Positions 33,591 to 44,064 are shown, counted from the first letter of the stretch. The stretch is 64,000 nucleotides of DNA from Branchipolynoe longqiensis (GCA_030323885.1 CM059198.1:59484917-59548916), one strand, 5' to 3'. Program-made: numbers and translations. The notes: generated by a model from the letters alone, not told the origin.

Positions 33591-33955
33591 ATGTGAGATA
33601 TAAAGTACTTATACAAATATTATTAATGTATCTAATTCTTCTGCTGTGTTATTATCTTATTCTACTCACTGCATCTACTCCTGTAATCTCTTTTGAAATG
33701 TTCTTGGGTAGTCTGGGTTACAGGAGGTTGGAGTGCAGCCTGGAGAGTGGGTCGTCTGTCATCGAGCAGCTCCCCTAGTTCCCCTCCTGCCCTCTAGGTG
33801 GTGCCTCACGCCCCCCCCCCTTACATCTGCTCATTCCGCCTCCAACTTTGTTCAATAAAATGTAGCGGTAGCTTTTTAGGGCCAGCAAGAGTCTTAGGCT
33901 CGATCCATTACCGCTTTCTTGTCTTCTAATTTGTTATGGAAGGAATTAATAATAC
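33591..33955 (+). repeat. Dispersed repeat shared with 14,560-14,930
   Basis: GAGATATAAAGTACTTATAC start, TTCAATAAAATGTAGCGGTA and TTGTTATGGAAGGAATTAAT end. It stops about 60 bases from the exon 14 donor. Confidence 0.65.
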
Positions 33956-34014
33956 CAGGAAGGTAGGCCTACTGTAAGACAAAACCAAAGTGAGGTCCTG
34001 AGATTCGAACATAC

Positions 34015-34177
34015 CTGTTCCCCTAGTGACGTTCCATCTGCTGCTGTCTCCATTGTCTTCTTTTTCGAGGCACTTTCTCCCTTTTCTCGTTTCTGCTTTT
34101 TCTTCTTCTTTTTCTTTCTTGTCCGCGGTTCGACCCACTTCAGCTCTGGATCTGATTCACTGTCGCTGTCACTCGAG
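34015..34177 (-). CDS. AGBL2/3: AGBL2/3-like exon 14 (acidic, then Lys-rich)
   Basis: The acceptor is GCATTTAG before 34,177 and the donor is GAACAG|GTATGT after 34,015. The 163 nt complete the Asp codon left by exon 13 and end in phase 0. The peptide is DSSDSDSESDPELKWVEPRT, then an octa-lysine run and QKREKGESASKKKTMETAA. The acidic Ser cluster next to a basic block suggests CK2-type phosphosites beside a nuclear or microtubule-binding basic patch; that role is inferred. Confidence 0.85.
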
Positions 34178-34204
34178 CTAAATGCAAATTATGTGGTACA
34201 ATGA

Positions 34205-34246
34205 CAAAAATCCAAAACCATCGAACTATGCAACTTTAAGACACTG
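34205..34246. mobile_element. MITE-5 end fragment near the exon 14 acceptor
   Basis: AACCATCGAACTATGCAACT followed by TTAAG is the family terminus, about 35 bases upstream of the exon 14 splice acceptor. Confidence 0.65.
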
Positions 34247-34439
34247 GTTTGATTAAACCAGTTTCCAAACTGCCCACGAGCTACCAAGATAGAACCGTCC
34301 TGATATGTCCTTAGATGTTGCTAGGACGTAAAGGAACAGCAAACAAACAAACCAAGATATAAGGCAGACACTCACCTGATTCAGCCACACTGTCTGTTGA
34401 AGACTAGATTTCTTTTTTTGTTGTTGGTAGATTAGTTGT

Positions 34440-34648
34440 TTAAGCAGGGGAAATTTCAGTCGCAGACAACTGGTCTTCCTCATTCCACTGCTCCTTGCCC
34501 TATCCTAGTAATGCCAAGCGTCTGGCTAGGAAGCGACAAGTATCAATTTTTAAGTCATTGGTTTGACTCAACCAGGATTCGACCCCACGACCCCACGATC
34601 TACCAGCATGGGAGACAGATGCTCTAACTCATTCGGCCATCCCGTCAG
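34440..34648 (-). mobile_element. SINE-1, short-tail form (A)
   Basis: AAGCAGGGGAAATTTCAGTC tail to CATTCGGCCATCCCGTCAG head, read in reverse. A fragment of the B-form tail (TTTTACGTCCTAGCAACATC) follows at 34,655. Confidence 0.88.
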
Positions 34649-34802
34649 TTTGTTGTTGTTTTACGTCCTAGCAACATCTCAGGTCATACCAGAATGGGTG
34701 AAGACTAGATCGATAATATCATCACGCCAGGCAGTAAAACTACTAAAAGCTCTCAAACTAAAACTTTTGTAAGTGGACTCATTGTCACAATAAAAAGCTT
34801 CA

Positions 34803-35030
34803 GACGGATTGGCCGAATGAGTTAGAGCGTCCGTCTCCTGTTTTGGTAGATCATGGGATCGTGGGCTCGAATCCTGGTCGGGTCAAACCAATGCCGTAAA
34901 AATTGGTACTTATCGCTTCCTAGCCAGACACTCGGCATTACTAGGATAGGGCAAGGAGCAGTGGAATGGGGAAGACCAGTCGGCCGCGATTGAAATTTCC
35001 CCTGCTTAATCAACTAATGTACCAACAACA
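34803..35030 (+). mobile_element. SINE-1, short-tail form (A)
   Basis: GATTGGCCGAATGAGTTAGA head, GTGGGCTCGAATCCTGGTCG, CCCCTGCTTAATCAACTAAT tail. A truncated B-form piece follows at 35,040-35,135. Confidence 0.9.
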
Positions 35031-35679
35031 ACAAAAACTTGTCACTTCCTCGCCAGGCGCTCAACATTATTAAGATAGGGCAAGGACTGTTTGGCTCAGT
35101 GTCAGGATAATGTGACTGTGTGGGATATCAGGTTATGATTGTACATGATTGCGCAATGAATAGTGGCCAATATCTCTAATGGAGTAATACAGCTCTAAAA
35201 ATAATGGAAATTATGCTCTCCATCGATCCCTTAACCACGAGACTTATACCAACCCAGCTAATGACTAACATGAGTATATAATATATACATAAACAATACC
35301 CATAGTCAAAGAACGGGAACATAAATTCACCGAATCCAGAAACCGGAAACAGCTGTTTCTGCAGAATTGATATAAACTGGTCCCAGTGCCTTCTCTCATG
35401 TTTTACCTATCAGATTGACTGAATACCAGAAACTGCAACCAGCTACTAGCCGGATATAAGTTTTAGTACTGCTGAAACTGGTTCCGGGGTAAAATTGTGC
35501 TTATAGATCGTCTCCACTGGTGACCAGCATGACACAAATAGTAATCAAGCTGGTTCCCTGTTCCAACATGGGAGAATTCAATGGGACCAGTTCATATTTT
35601 TCTTTTATAATTATTACAAATATTCTTAAATTGAATAATATATGCTTCTTTTTATCTATTACCAACACATTTCCTATCT

Positions 35680-35992
35680 GGTGTTCTCTGTGGTGGAGTG
35701 GTTAGAGTGCCTGACTTTTTTCCTAGGTCAGACTCCTAATCTGAAGGTCGGTGGTTTGATTCCCCGTGCCCCCCACCTCTGCCAATTTGGATTTCCACCG
35801 CTGTGTATAAGTTACAGCGTCATCAAAGGCCAGTTGCTCTCATACCATGTCTATGTGGTGTGGGAGGTTAAGAATCCCTTGGGTCGGTAAAAGAGTAGGC
35901 TAGGGCTTTCTATCGACAAACCGTCTCATGGTGAAAACAAGTCTATTCAGGCTTATCCATTATAGGCAGTATATATCTTAAAGAAAAAAAAA
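35680..35992 (+). mobile_element. SINE-2 copy 5
   Basis: GTGGTGGAGTGGTTAGAGTG head, GGTCGGTGGTTTGATTCCCC, and an end in AAAGAAAAAAAAAGAAAG. Confidence 0.9.
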
Positions 35993-36267
35993 GAAAGAAA
36001 AAAAGGTTGCGTAGCAATCTACTGCATGCATTATTTCGCTGTTCCCCCACATCTCGATACCCTCTGTGAGTCTGATAGTTCTACAATTGATTAGTTGTTT
36101 GGCTACCTTTAATTACTTTCCCTGACTGCCTTCGCCTTGCTATGTTTGTGGTCAATAGTTTTGGTTTTAAATTTAAAGTTCACCTCCTGGATGGATCATA
36201 CCCAGCACGTATACTTTCTACCGACAAACTGTCTCATGGTGAAAATAAGTCTATCCAGACTTATCCA

Positions 36268-36875
36268 TAGCCCTGTTCACAGGGGGCAGTTAAATCGACT
36301 CATATGAATCGACTTGCCTAGTTCGAATCACATTTGGCGTATGAACGCGACGCTGTGTCGGTTAGGGCTGAATCGAATCATATAAATCACAATTTATAAA
36401 CCACCTGTGGAGGTGGTTTATATGAACCAAATTTTATGATTCGACTTATATCGCCCGTGTGAACGCAAGTGGATTTTATGAGCCGGTTTAAGGACGTCAC
36501 ACGCATGCGCAGTCCAGACCTGAGTTTGTTTATTTTCCGGTCGATCAAAGGCGCATATTATATAATTTGGTCTATGAAACCGCTAGCTGGCCACAGATAT
36601 TTTTTTCGTGATTTATTTTAAGGTTTTCACTGCCCAGCAGAAGTTTTGACCGTTCCAAACCAATACGATTCAGTCCATACATATCTAGGTCGAACCCACA
36701 CTCTCTCGTGCCGATATCGACTAACCGAAACTGGCGCTGGTTAGTATGGACTCGCTCATGTGCTGATATCGATTTCCGGCCCAAGTACTGCCCGTGGGAA
36801 CCGGCATCTAAATCGATTTATATAATTTGCCCTGTCTAAATCGATTTAAACTTTTCCCGTGTGAACACGGCTCAT
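36268..36875. mobile_element. Inverted-repeat element rich in AATCGATT motifs
   Basis: Starts GCCCTGTTCACAGGGGGCAG and ends TTTCCCGTGTGAACACGGCT. The interior repeats TAAATCGACT/AATCGATTTA with alternating orientation. It has the same design as the CCCTGTCACAC elements, with a different internal motif. It is inserted in SINE-2-like sequence (CTTATCCAT / CATGATAGGCAGTATAAATC). Confidence 0.7.
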
Positions 36876-37038
36876 GATAGGCAGTATAAATCTTTTTTTT
36901 TTTTAATTAAAAAAGATTTTTTTTAGTAAATTAAGTACAACATGCTTGAACACCAACGGAAACATAAACGCAAAATGGGGGGGGGGGATCGGTCCTAAAC
37001 ATTGCTTATTCATATTATATAATATTTATTGTACTTAC

Positions 37039-37474
37039 TCTGACTCTAAGGCGGTCTCCACCAGGTGCAGCTGCTCCAGGATTCTCACGCAGCCGTCGAT
37101 GGTGCGTTCGGAAAGCTTGACGAGCATCGTGTCCACGGCAGCATGACTGAGCTCAGCGGGCGCCCGACCATCTCCCCGGCCCGGCCCCTCGTCCCCCCGG
37201 GCCCCGGTCCCATCGCCCCGGCCACCCGGCCCACACTCTCCGCCTGCCCCGTCGGGACCGGCCGGGTTTGAGTGCTCCTCGATGAGGTTCACGAAAGTCT
37301 GGGTTACCTTCTCCGGAGAGTTGGAGGAGGCGGCGGCTGCGGCTGCGGCTGCGGCTGCGGCGGCGGCGGCAGAGGATGAGGTGGATGAGGAAGAGGAGGA
37401 GAAGGAGAAGGAGAAGGAGGAGGGCGTTGGTTTCTGTGGGTTTAGCTGCTTTACTTCTCCACTCTCCACCATCT
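37039..37474 (-). CDS. AGBL2/3: AGBL2/3-like exon 13 (poly-Ser/poly-Ala, Gly-rich)
   Basis: The acceptor is TGTTTGCAG before 37,474 and the donor is TCAGA|GTAAGT after 37,039. The 436 nt join exon 12 in phase. The order is EMVESGEVKQLNPQKPTPSS, a Ser-rich run, an uninterrupted run of 14 Ala, then SPEKVTQTFVNLIEEH, a Gly/Asp/Arg-rich linker and a helical end with VDTMLVKLSERTIDGCVRIL and EQLHLVETALESE. The Ala run is coded by GCC/GCA mixtures and lies in a trinucleotide tract that may vary in length. Plus-strand frames here are shadows. Confidence 0.9.
37328..37425. repeat. Coding trinucleotide tracts (GCN)n and (TCC)n
   Basis: On the plus strand, GGCGGCGGCTGCGGCTGCGG then GAGGAGAAGGAGAAGGAGAA. 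They encode the Ala and Ser runs of exon 13. Slippage-prone. Confidence 0.9.
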
Positions 37475-38194
37475 CTGCAAACAATGAGGAAAAAAAGAGT
37501 TAAAAAAAAAAAGTTTGATTGGAAGGATTCGCACCGTCTAGGGACGGCATGCATTTGTATGAACTATATACGAGGTATTTTCTCTGCACTGCACTGAACC
37601 AGCAACCTCAATACAAAATTGTCATATTTGCGTGTTTTTTTGTTTTTTTTAACTAAATGTATTTTATTCAGCGAATAATGTCTTTTGTCAGTGCCAGAGC
37701 ACTCGTCTTCCGGCCGTTCATTACAATTTGTTGGTACATAAATGACAATATCAGTTGCAATAATAACCACATGAAAAACCTGTTCGATAATAGAAGCATA
37801 ATATAAATTGACTATTCGTCGTAATAGTACCTGCATGCAATTCCAGTTCGACATATGTATTATGCACTTGGTGAGCATGCATCAATAAATGTACAAGATG
37901 ATTCTAGCATTGTCTTTAAACAGTTCTTTCTTCCTTTGCTTTCTCTCTTCTTTTTTCAAAAAGATATAACATATCTCCAAGACACATATATATATTATAT
38001 TGTAAATATGCAAATCAGTGGATCCAATCACCAATACCAAATGCGAGAAACCTGCCCATTTTTTAAATCCAATCACAAGTGTTCCGTTTTGTGTGGCATA
38101 ATGATGGGATCGAGGTCTGAGATTGCAGTGGGGACTTACATCAAACAGGTTTTATGTCAATTATTATGATGACCACACACAAAATAAAGAGTTC

Positions 38195-38465
38195 GATTCC
38201 CGGTCGAGTCAAACCAATGACTTACCAAAATAGATACTTGTCGCTTCCTAGTTTGGTGCTCAGCATTAATAGGATATGGCAATGACTGGTTAACTCGGCA
38301 TCAGGATAATGTGACTGCGTGGGATATCGGGTCAAGGTGCTGGTGGCCTGGTTTCCCAGTGGGGCAGCACTATAAAGTCACCCTGAGTGTGCGCTGTCAC
38401 AAATCGGTACCCGGCCTGATATGACCTTAGATGTTGCCAGTGTGTAAAACTCCAACAACCAACCA
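38195..38465 (+). mobile_element. SINE-1, long-tail form (B), head truncated
   Basis: Begins at the B-box (GTTCGATTCCCGGTCGAGTC) and runs to CCAGTGTGTAAAACTCCAAC. It lacks the A-box half. Confidence 0.85.
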
Positions 38466-38540
38466 ATCCTGAGGGGCTAGCGGAACTCAATAATTATATC
38501 CATATTCAACGGAAGGCAGCATGTTTCACTATTGTATTAC

Positions 38541-38665
38541 CTTTGAGTTTGTCGCGGCCGAGTTGCGTTGCAAGACAAGGAAGATTCAGCGGCAAGAGAC
38601 CACGAGCCTCGAGAATCTGTTGTGTAATAGCACGCGTCAGGTCCAAGATCACCTCAGACATCTTG
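38541..38665 (-). CDS. AGBL2/3: AGBL2/3-like exon 12
   Basis: The acceptor is TTGTTCATAG before 38,665 and the donor is CTCAAAG|GTAATA after 38,541. The 125 nt read AKMSEVILDLTRAITQQILE, then ARGLLPLNLPCLATQLGRDK and LK. It is a helical segment directly after the carboxypeptidase domain. Confidence 0.9.
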
Positions 38666-38756
38666 CTATGAACAAATAATAACAACGCAATGATATAGAA
38701 CTACGCAACAACAACGCAATGAATCCCTGTTTTCTTTCGTTAAACTCGTTGATTAA

Positions 38757-39350
38757 AGCTACATAGTCCGATGAACTTTCATATTTTCAAAACCGAGACA
38801 ATTATCTAGATTTGATTCTACATATGAAGACTTCAGGCGCAAAACCATGTAAACGACAATCCAAAAATGGAGATAAACATTGGAATCAAACCATCAAAAA
38901 GTGTTTTTTTTTGTATTCCTTCTCTTTTGTTCATTGCCCCATAACCATGTGATCACATGAAAAGTGGAATTAGTGAGAATTTATATAATTTCAGATGAAA
39001 ATCTGTTATTTAAAATACATTTTTGGATTGGTCTTTACGTGGTTTTGCGCCTGAACTCTTCATATCTACTCTATATACTGGTGCAGTTATTAAACATTTG
39101 TTACCACATAGAAGGGAATACTGATTCAATTTAATCAAACCTGGTAGTGCAGAAGCCTCTGATATCAAAGCGGTGATGTGCTAGCTCAAATTAATTTTGC
39201 ATCGTTGCACTTCAAATTCAATATCTCAAAAGTTAGCCATTTAAAGAAAGAAGTCACTTCGATTTAAAGTAAGGTAGATTATAACAATCAACCTAATATA
39301 TTTATCTCAGAAATTGACAGAAGCTCAAAACCATTGGACTTTACAACTTC
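38757..39350. mobile_element. MITE-5 copy interrupted by a second MITE
   Basis: TTAAAGCTACATAGTCCGAT start and ACCATTGGACTTTACAACTT end. The element at 38,826-39,061 is nested inside. Confidence 0.85.
38826..39061. mobile_element. Nested 236-bp MITE with ATAT duplication
   Basis: Inverted ends of about 43 bp: GAAGACTTCAGGCGCAAAAC and GTTTTGCGCCTGAACTCTTC. ATAT lies on both sides, and removal restores the TCTACATATCTA-type MITE-5 sequence. Confidence 0.88.
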
Positions 39351-39602
39351 AACCGGGGACAATTTCAATCGCAGATAATTGATCTTCTTCATTCCTCACC
39401 ACCTGTTGCCGTATCCTAGTAACGGTAAGTGGTAGGACAGGTAGCGACAAGTATAAGTTAGGTAGAAAGTAATTGCTCTGACACAGCTGATGATCCAAAG
39501 CCAGGATTTGAAACTCAAGACCTGTCAAACAGAAAATAGTATCCTATCATGTAAAATGAATGTATGAGTAGCAGGTTTTTGAGTAGGGGTGAGGCAGGGG
39601 AT

Positions 39603-39952
39603 GACTGGTTGGTGGGAAAGTTGATTGGTTGTTGGAGTTTTACGTCCTGGCAACATCTAAGGTCATATCAGGATAGGTACAGACTTATGACAATGCGCAC
39701 TCATGGTGACTTTATAGTACTGCCCCACTGGGAAATCAGGCCAGTGGAACCATGACCCGATATCCCACTCAGTCACATAATCCTGACACTGAGCTAACCA
39801 GTCCTTCCCCTATCCTATTAATGTTGAGCGCCAGGCTAAGAAGCGACAGGTATCAATTTGAGAAGTAATTGGTTTGACTCTACCGGGAAGCGAACTCCAG
39901 ACCATCCGCATGCGAGGCCCACGCTCTACCGATTCGGCTACCACGCCCGGTG
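39603..39952 (-). mobile_element. SINE-1, long-tail form (B)
   Basis: GTTTTACGTCCTGGCAACAT tail to CGATTCGGCTACCACGCCCG head, read in reverse. It lies about 40 bases downstream of exon 11 in the gene direction. Confidence 0.88.
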
Positions 39953-39992
39953 GTGGTAGTGGAGGGGGGGTTCAAACTAAAACACTACTCAC

Positions 39993-40091
39993 GCCTTGTC
40001 TGCTTGCGTTTTGTGATAGTCCATTACGACATCACAGAAGGCTCTACCCATGTCCTCAAGGTCCTGGGTGTTGAAGTGTCGCTTCTTTCCC
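39993..40091 (-). CDS. AGBL2/3: AGBL2/3-like exon 11 (end of catalytic domain)
   Basis: The acceptor is CTTTCTTGCAG before 40,091 and the donor is AAGGC|GTGAGT after 39,993. The 99 nt read KGKKRHFNTQDLEDMGRAFC then DVVMDYHKTQADK. The HFNTQDLEDMGRAFCD block is the conserved end of the M14 domain in CCP2/3 proteins. Confidence 0.95.
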
Positions 40092-40552
40092 CTGCAAGAA
40101 AGGCAAAGGCACAGTCTTTGTTCACACTGGATAGTTTATATATGTATAGGTGTAGAGGATAAATGGAATTGTGGGAATGAGGGCTAATACTGTTATTAAC
40201 GATCAGTTCGACCCTATTTTTTTGGGGTAAATATTTTATTCATCTGAATACATATTTTGTCAGTGCCCGGGCACTGGTCTTCCAGCCGTTGGAGTGATCG
40301 CATTTGATCTGTACATAGTGGAAGTGGATTGTGTTGCACTGTGTGCAGCACAACCCATTCTGAACATAAAAAGAAAGTGCGGGAGCAGCCTATGCTGCAT
40401 AGTGTACAGCATAGGTACTCAACATAGTGCAAGGTATATGCATCAAGATAGAGTGTGCAGTAATGTACACTAGTGGTTAAATCATATGCTGTGTTTGTAT
40501 ATCAGTTAGATTTGGTTTTAAAACAAACAACCACACACACCACCAACCACCG

Positions 40553-40808
40553 ATCTGCTCAGTGGACCCATTTGCAGTTTGGGCTATTTTCCATTCCAAC
40601 CAGTGGTCCACAACTGGTTTATCAAAGGCTGTGGTATGTGCTCTCCCGTCTGTGGGAAAGTGCATATAAAATACCCATTGCTGCTTTTTGGAAAGAGTAG
40701 CCTATGTGGCGAGAGGTTTCCTAAAACAAATATGTCAGAATGATCATATGTTTGCCATCTAATAGCTGATGATACAAAATTCAATGTGCTCTAGAGGCAT
40801 TGTTAAAT
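40553..40808 (+). mobile_element. Gastropod tRNA-derived SINE (SINE-4), copy 2, head missing
   Basis: CTCAGTGGACCCATTTGCAG, GGTATGTGCTCTCCCGTCTG and GCATTGTTAAATAAAAC. It runs straight into an A/C-only tract. Confidence 0.85.
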
Positions 40809-40989
40809 AAAACACACAACAAAAACCACCAACAACAAAAAAAACACCACCAACAAACACAACAACACCAACCCAACAACCCCCACAAAAACCAACAAAA
40901 CAAACAAAAAAAACACACACAAAAAACAAAAAACCAAAAACACAACAAACAACAAACAAAAACACAACAAAAAACACAAAAAAAAAAAA
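40809..40989. repeat. 181-base tract of only A and C
   Basis: No G or T in 181 bases. It follows the SINE-4 3' end and is bounded on the right by an inverted SINE-1 tail. Confidence 0.95.
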
Positions 40990-41135
40990 TTTCAGTTGCA
41001 GATGACAGGTGTTCCTCATTCCACTGCTCCTTGCCCTATCCTATTAATGCTGAGAGCCTGGCTAGGAAGGGATAAGTATCAATTTTTAAGTCATTGGTTT
41101 GACTCGACCAGGATTCGAACCCACGATCTACCACA
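40990..41135 (-). mobile_element. SINE-1, short-tail form (A), head truncated
   Basis: TTTCAGTTGCAGATGACAGG to GATTCGAACCCACGATCTAC, in reverse. The tRNA A-box part is missing. Confidence 0.82.
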
Positions 41136-41374
41136 GTGTTGAAAATGGAAAATGATTTTTTTTGTAAAAACAGTTTCCCGACAAAATTTAATTGCGAATG
41201 GTCAACTTAATATATCTATCTATCAACAAGAAAAACACAATTGGATTGTGCAACATTAACATTGCGTAGTCCAATGATTTTGAGATTCCTGAATTTCTTT
41301 TAGATAAATATATTAGGCTGATTGTTATAATCTACCTTACTTTGGTTTCAAGTACCTATTTATTCACAACCTAA

Positions 41375-41835
41375 TCATCATCATCATCATCATGCTGTCG
41401 GTCATGATGCGACAAAGACTGCTTTCATTACTTGACTGCCCCTCTCCATTTAGCTCTCTGCTGGGAGAGTGATGTCCATGAGTCGGTCCACATTTCATGA
41501 AAGCTGCCTGCAAAAGTGTTGAAGTGCTGCTGGCTTTTGCAAGTTACCAGCGGCACTCTCCCAGGGAGCAAATAGAGGTTTTACACCGGCAAGAACATGT
41601 CCAGACAGGGCAAAACTATTTGTCCCTGCACTGGCTGGTCGAGAGATGTTGGGAGTTCCATACATCAACCGCCCTTAATGCTGCCACAATGATATGGTTT
41701 TCTGTTTAGGGTTTTCTCCCTTAGCCTTCGGTTCTGTCAAGAACCTTTACCACAAGGCAGTGGTTTACAACTCTGCAGGGCAGGGGTGTCAAACTCCCTG
41801 AGGTATTGCAATACCTGCAATACCTGCATACCTTC
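41375..41835 (-). repeat. Retroposed repeat with (GAT)n tail, copy 4
   Basis: CATCATCATGCTGTCGGTCA, AAAGTGTTGAAGTGCTGCTG and CTCCCTGAGGTATTGCAATA. It is close to full length, like 885-1,372. Confidence 0.85.
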
Positions 41836-42112
41836 ACAACCTGGTAATACTAATATTTGTGATATTTAAATTGAAAACATGCCACAATAATTTCGGCATG
41901 CACATCCAAACTCTGACACTATATGCTTCGGCAATGACGTGTCCGATTAAATTGACTTAAAACGCTCTTATAAGCAGCAACAACTGCTTAATAACCACAT
42001 CAGTATCTAAGTTAGGTATGTAGAATAAAATCTCGATAAGTAATTCTTTTTTTAAAAGAGATATTTCTAACAAACTGACATTTATATACCGCTTTCATTG
42101 GACCATGCAACT

Positions 42113-42614
42113 TCAAGGCCCGGTCACATACACATTAGTGGACGTAGTTGAACGTACTGGAGGCTAAAGTAGTTGAACGTACCAGCAACCATATTTCTGT
42201 CATACTAACTTGGTAATAACGTGGGTGGGCCATGAGTTCCGATTTAATCTTTTGACATGTTCAAAAGAGCGCTACATTAGAGGCTAACATACTGTGGTGA
42301 AGTCTCCGTACTCTTAATGTACTCTAGCATACTTTACCATACTTTACCATACTTGGACGTAGTTGAATGTATATGACTGTAGCGGACGCTAACATACGTT
42401 GAATGTAGTTGAATGTAGTTGATCGTAGTTGAATGTAGTTGAACGTACTGGCATCCGTGCCATAGCATATTTATCCGTGCCAAAACCAGCCGTACCTTAA
42501 CATCTTTCACCGTAGTTTAATGTACTTACACCATGTTTGACCCAGGTTAATCTATCCTACGTTCAAATACGTTCAACCACGCTCATTAACGTGTATATGA
42601 CCAGGGCTTTAAGA
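42113..42614. mobile_element. CCCGGTCACATA-type element with GTAGTTGAACGT motifs
   Basis: Starts GGCCCGGTCACATACACATT and ends CGTGTATATGACCAGGGCTT. The interior has many copies of GTAGTTGAA(C/T)GTA in both orientations. It ends about 20 bases from the exon 10 donor. Sister of 53,073-53,692. Confidence 0.85.
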
Positions 42615-42634
42615 TTCTCCTGAACTGCGCTTAC

Positions 42635-42780
42635 TTGCAGATGGTCGAGCCACAGAAAGTAGCCTCCATGGTGAAGGAGTTCTCAATCTTCAGCTGCTGG
42701 AACATGACAACGCGGCCTGTGGACTCCTTACAGCGTCGTATTTGGAACTTGCAGCCATTGAAGTTGAACTTGTCCGGAAC
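42635..42780 (-). CDS. AGBL2/3: AGBL2/3-like exon 10 (catalytic Glu)
   Basis: The acceptor is TTGTGCTTAG before 42,780 and the donor is TGCAA|GTAAGC after 42,635. The 146 nt read VPDKFNFNGCKFQIRRCKES, TGRVVMFQQLKIENS and FTMEATFCGSTIC. The Glu in FTMEATF corresponds to the general-base Glu of M14 carboxypeptidases (Glu270 of carboxypeptidase A). It is intact, so the enzyme should be active. Confidence 0.97.
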
Positions 42781-42904
42781 CTAAGCACAATTTAAAAAAA
42801 ATCACAACCCTATATTTTTTTGTAAATGAATTTTACTCATATTTGTGTTGATGTACATTAGTTCTTTAAACATGGGAAATTTCAGTCGTAGATGACATTT
42901 ATGT

Positions 42905-43070
42905 ATATTTACCTTTTCTGACATGCTTACTGGATATTTACCTTTTGCGACATGGGTAATGGATATTTACCTTTTGCGACATGAGTAATGGATATTTACC
43001 TTTTGCGACATGAGCAATGACTATTTACCTTTTGCGACATTGATTTATATTTACCTTTTGCGACATGAGC
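42905..43070 (-). repeat. Tandem array of six 5' splice donors at the exon 9 boundary
   Basis: CATGTCGCAAAAGGTAAAT repeats on the minus strand, with donor GT starting at 43,054, 43,028, 42,999, 42,970, 42,941 and 42,912. Spacing is 26 then four times 29 bp. The first copy is the one that keeps frame with exon 10. The last copy has GTCAGAAAAG. Confidence 0.93.
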
Positions 43071-43204
43071 CAGGGGAAGAGTCGCTCCTGCAGGAACGCC
43101 TCGGCTGAGAGCGCCCCGTTGAGGCTGTTGCCGCTGACGTTGCACCCGTACATGAACACATTCTGCTTCCGGCTGTGGCCATGCATGTCACAGTACACCA
43201 GCAC
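43055..43204 (-). CDS. AGBL2/3: AGBL2/3-like exon 9 (third zinc ligand)
   Basis: The acceptor is GATTTCGCAG before 43,204 and the donor is CAAAAG|GTAAAT after 43,055. The 150 nt are 50 codons, phase 0 to 0: [40 protein letters not shown] and [10 protein letters not shown]. The first His of DMHGHS matches the third zinc ligand of the family. The donor is the first of six tandem copies. Confidence 0.97.
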
Positions 43205-43582
43205 CTGCGAAATCCACACGAAAAGAATGCATTCTTGGGGGGGAGGGGCATGATGGTATAAACATTGTGTATGTGGTATAATTCATTAAGGTGGAGGCAG
43301 AAAATGCAATGTTGCATTTATTTTTCATCATTATGGATCAGGTTATTATGGTTATTTTCATGTTAAGTTGTGAAATGAGCCCCCCACCATAAACAGTTCC
43401 GTCCCCCCCCCCATCCGCAGCCTTATGGGACGAAGTCCCAGGCTGGACTCGAACCCGCAAACCCTGCGCTTACAGTGGGAAGATAACTGTTAATCGCTAC
43501 ACTGTTCCTACAATTTCTATTATTTGTTAGCATGGTAATTTAGGTTTGTGTACTGTAGGCTTTAGGGAAATTGTGAATACCC

Positions 43583-43800
43583 ACGGGATGGCTGAATGGG
43601 TTAGAGCGCCCGTCTCCCGTGTTGGTAGATCATGGGATCGAATCCTGGTCGAGTCAAACCAATGACTTAAAAATTGGTACTTGTCACTTCCTAGCCAGGC
43701 GATGGGCATTATTAGGATAGGGCAAGGAGCAGTGGAATGAGGAAGACCAGTCGTCTGCGACTGAAATGTCCCCTGCTTAAACAACTAATGCACCAAAAGT
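43583..43800 (+). mobile_element. SINE-1, short-tail form (A)
   Basis: GGATGGCTGAATGGGTTAGA head, GTTGGTAGATCATGGGATCG, ATGTCCCCTGCTTAAACAAC tail. Confidence 0.9.
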
Positions 43801-44064
43801 AAAGTCTAAATGTGGGTATAAAACACACTTAATGGTGTTATTGTTAATGTTATATATATATAACCTCCCTTTCCAGAATTTGCTATGTCCTTCCCACACC
43901 ATCATATGTACTTGCTATGGTTACTTATATAGGTCAAACCTTTGTAAGGCTGACTGAGTGGTTTGAGCACCAGCTTAGACATGTAGAATCAAAGCTATAT
44001 AATTGTTTTGGTTTTGAAAATTTGATGCTTCATGAGACTATGCAAATCTAAATGAAGCACTTAC

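Noticed and set aside
37065..37597. Plus-strand open frames across exon 13
   Set aside because: Shadows of the triplet-rich minus-strand exon, which has matching splice borders and phase.
42905..43070. CRISPR-like or regulatory direct-repeat array
   Set aside because: Each 29-bp unit reproduces the exon 9 end and donor, so splice-site duplication explains it fully.
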